Below are positions 62,032 to 64,000 of a stretch of DNA of 64,000 nucleotides, one piece after another. Position numbers and translations under genes: made by a program. The DNA is taken from NCBI RefSeq assembly GCF_019312585.1, contig NZ_JAHWDP010000005.1, positions 152,540-216,539 on the forward strand, read 5' to 3'. Source of the stretch: Halomarinibacterium sedimenti (GTDB lineage Bacteria > Bacteroidota > Bacteroidia > Flavobacteriales > Flavobacteriaceae). The notes below the pieces were generated by a model. That model had not been told where the DNA came from. It saw only the letters and a list, made by a program, of their open reading frames with translations, and made no database searches. The number at the start of each line of letters is the position of its first letter. Positions within the stretch are counted from its first letter, which is position 1.

Positions 62032-63606
62032 TTACTTGTGTGTTATTTCAACCATTAAAGGAACCACATACCCTTCGGCACTATCTTTCACCTTAAATCC
62101 GGGAGTTCCTGAAGCGTATTGCACCATACTTTTATCGATAAGAGATTCTCCTAAAGCAGCTTTAATTTTTGAAGTAAGACCGCCTTCGGTATTCTGCATT
62201 TTTTCAAGGAGTTCTTTTTCGTCAAGTTTTTGCTGGCTAAAAAGAATAAGCAAATAATCTGTTCCTGGGTTATTATCCATCCTAATCACTTTCTTTTCAC
62301 TTGGGAATGCCAATTCTGAATCTGCACCAATGAGTGGCGACATGCCATCTTCGTAAGGTAAGATTTTATTTATTTTTTGAGTTAAATCTGTTGCGAAAGC
62401 ATAGATATAACCTTCATTTACATTATTTAAGTAAAAACGGAAGCGTGTTCCCGAAGGATAACCCTCCGTCATTCTATAGGCTACTAAATCTTCTCCTTCC
62501 ACGTCATCTTCAACTACTAAGTTCCTAGTAGAAATACGGGTAACTTCCATGGGCTGTCCTGTATTGGTTTCAAAACGTAAACTTCCTTCAGGTAATTTTG
62601 AAGCAATAGGATTAGGATCCACTTGTCCAGCAGGTAGCGTAGGCTTTATAGGCTGGTTTGGATTATTAGGTTCAACCCGGGGAATTGAAGGTCTATTGGG
62701 TTGATTTGGCGTATTAGGCACCACTTTTGGGATTGAAGGAATATTATTTACTTCTTTCCTTTTATAGTAACTATAAGGTTGTAATGCCCCCATGGCCCAT
62801 TCTTCGTAAACTGAATAAGGAACCCAGATAAAGCCGCCATCACCCCAGCCGGTTCCCCAGCTATTTAAAAGACGAAATGCGCCACCTTCATAATTATCAT
62901 CATACCCTATAACTACCATAGCGTGATATCCATGCTTTTTTGCCATTGTACCTTTATCGGTTTCTGTAGAACGCCATACTTTAGTTGCCTTGAAAAAACT
63001 TTCAGGAAGTTTCATCCCTAATAAAACAGGATATCCTTCGGCTAGTGCTTTTTTTGTGGCATTAGTTTTTACTCCGTAATCTTGGGTATCAAAAAAGAAA
63101 AGTGTTTGGTAGTCCCTAATTCTATAATCAATTGCCTCCAATTGAACAGCCGTACTTATTTGAGGGTTGCATTGATAAGGTAATGATTTTAACATGGGAG
63201 CTCCTGCCACCTTAAGGGCTTCTAACCCTAATTTAGGATTCGCTCCTTTATTACAGTTTAAATCATCTTCATTTTTAATAATGGCGTAAACATAAGAAGG
63301 AGATAAAGCATTCTCTGTTATTGTTTGCTTATTTGTAATCCCTAGGTCTTTTGCCAACATGATAGTACGTAAACCATAAGCACTAGCAAATGCAACGCAA
63401 GTACCATATTGGCCTTGATTTCCAGGAATTGGTGAAAACTGCTCTAAAGAATAACTACTTGGCAGGTTATCATAGGTTGAAGCCGTAAACTGTGCTTTAT
63501 ATGGAATACTACGATAGGAATCTTCATCCCAAATCATCCCAGTAGGATAGTCCTGGGCAAAGGAGAAAAAAGAAATGAAAAAGATTATAATAGTTAGATG
63601 TCTCAT
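62032..63606 (-). CDS. Exported papain-like (C1) cysteine protease with DUF4384-like tail
   Basis: The 524-residue protein has a signal peptide (about 1-18). A C1-type catalytic domain spans about 40-285: Gln64 of the oxyanion hole in GNQGQYGTC, catalytic Cys70, His228 in GYHAMVVIGYD, and Asn248 in NSWGTGWGDGGF. A proline/asparagine-rich linker follows at about 288-335 with tandem NTPNQPNRPSIP-type repeats. The C-terminal domain at about 340-524 resembles DUF4384 (NNVNEGYIYAFATDL, DYLLILFSQQKLDE), which elsewhere accompanies caspase domains. TRNLVVEDDV lies at 360-369. All catalytic residues are present, so activity is likely. Confidence 0.9.
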   Translation of the reverse strand: MRHLTIIIFFISFFSFAQDYPTGMIWDEDSYRSIPYKAQFTASTYDNLPSSYSLEQFSPIPGNQGQYGTCVAFASAYGLRTIMLAKDLGITNKQTITENALSPSYVYAIIKNEDDLNCNKGANPKLGLEALKVAGAPMLKSLPYQCNPQISTAVQLEAIDYRIRDYQTLFFFDTQDYGVKTNATKKALAEGYPVLLGMKLPESFFKATKVWRSTETDKGTMAKKHGYHAMVVIGYDDNYEGGAFRLLNSWGTGWGDGGFIWVPYSVYEEWAMGALQPYSYYKRKEVNNIPSIPKVVPNTPNQPNRPSIPRVEPNNPNQPIKPTLPAGQVDPNPIASKLPEGSLRFETNTGQPMEVTRISTRNLVVEDDVEGEDLVAYRMTEGYPSGTRFRFYLNNVNEGYIYAFATDLTQKINKILPYEDGMSPLIGADSELAFPSEKKVIRMDNNPGTDYLLILFSQQKLDEKELLEKMQNTEGGLTSKIKAALGESLIDKSMVQYASGTPGFKVKDSAEGYVVPLMVEITHK

Positions 63607-63685
63607 AACGTATGGTTTTTACGTTATAAAATTGCTTTAATTTTTTGAAACATAATATAGGGCATCTGTCGTATAATTAAACACA

Positions 63686-63713
63686 AAACCCCCTCCAACA
63701 ATGGAGGGGGTTT
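63686..63713 (-). terminator. Terminator of the downstream T9SS gene
   Basis: AAACCCCCTCCA-ACAA-TGGAGGGGGTTT forms a 12-bp stem, with a T-rich tail on the minus strand. Confidence 0.85.
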
Positions 63714-63735
63714 TTCTATTTAGTATTTGCAGTGA

Positions 63736-64000
63736 TTATCTTCTAATCAATCGTTTTACTGTTTGTGCGCTTTCGCTTTGGATCTGTACCATGTACACTC
63801 CTGAAGCTAAGCTAGAAACATTAAAGGTTCGCTCTGTTGCCATACCACGTAAGTCAACCTGTTGTACCAATCTTCCGTTGGCATCATAGATAACTGCTCT
63901 CTCCAACTGGATGTTAGAGGTGTTTGATATCGTTACCTGACCATCGGTTGGGTTCGGGTACATAGCAATGGCGTTATCCAGTGCAATGTCATCCTTGCCA
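63736..64000 (-). CDS. T9SS type A sorting domain, 3' end of a gene running off the window
   Basis: The frame stays open to base 64000 and holds 87 codons plus stop; the visible start GKDDIALDNAIAMYPNPTDG is internal. The segment from about YPNPTDGQVTIS to TVKRLIRR is a T9SS type A sorting domain. The rest of the protein is outside the window. A terminator follows. Confidence 0.85.
   Translation of the reverse strand, partial: GKDDIALDNAIAMYPNPTDGQVTISNTSNIQLERAVIYDANGRLVQQVDLRGMATERTFNVSSLASGVYMVQIQSESAQTVKRLIRR

Noticed and set aside
1..64000. Insertion sequences, integrases, rRNA and tRNA genes
   Set aside because: None seen on either strand by reading; small tRNA genes could be missed without a covariance scan.

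Overview
The window is a stretch of chromosome from a Bacteroidota bacterium, almost certainly a marine-type Flavobacteriaceae. The evidence is low GC, several exact TAnnTTTG -7 promoter boxes, type IX secretion (T9SS) type A C-terminal sorting domains, many surface proteins opening with a VGIGTxxP-type motif after the signal peptide, a Porin_10-type barrel, and family-typical genes (DUF6638, DUF4230, DUF5522, 831-residue PaaZ). I found no rRNA, tRNA, CRISPR, transposase, integrase or phage structural gene.

Layout. 1-8.6 kb: a DUF6638 gene cut by the window edge, two membrane proteins, a putative porin, rnhB and a large propeller lipoprotein. 8.7-13.8 kb: an OmpA lipoprotein, a TapB-like protein, a minus-strand yqaE/lipoprotein/lipB group that includes a 52-residue YqaE/Pmp3 gene, and a membrane-spanning LuxR-type regulator in front of lysS. 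15.6-24.8 kb: two surface proteins, a prenyltransferase-fold protein, two small Spy-like or exported proteins, and an ACC-deaminase-like / glucosaminidase / hemL operon.

25.1-35.5 kb: a surface-protein island. Two long paralogues flank an operon of three tandem small paralogues and a 1068-residue choice-of-anchor B/T9SS protein. 35.5-39.9 kb: a small membrane protein with HExxH, DUF5522, hutU, a DUF4136 lipoprotein and a three-repeat T9SS protein.

39.9-58.1 kb: a 16-gene minus-strand phenylacetyl-CoA operon (paaE-A-B-C-D, VOC, paaG, paaH, paaI, paaJ, SDR, paaZ, enoyl-CoA hydratase, paaY, 2-oxoacid dehydrogenase E2 and fused E1). A tetR gene lies upstream, and a perfect palindrome sits on the operon promoter. 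Phenylalanine hydroxylase and a rhodanese are divergent. No paaK ligase is present in the window. The 2-oxoacid dehydrogenase suggests that phenylacetyl-CoA could be made directly from phenylpyruvate, which would make this a phenylalanine-catabolism locus.

58.1-64 kb: a DUF4230 protein, then a two-gene operon encoding an exported papain-like (C1) protease and an exported propeller/caspase-like (C14) protein. These share an unusual ten-residue motif. The end of another T9SS-secreted protein closes the window.

The strongest candidates for something undescribed are the papain/caspase pair with its shared TRNLxVEDDV motif, the paaK-less paa operon carrying its own 2-oxoacid dehydrogenase, and the PaaZ with a C-terminal DinB-like domain. 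All functional statements come from reading the sequence and from recall of protein families; no database search was run.
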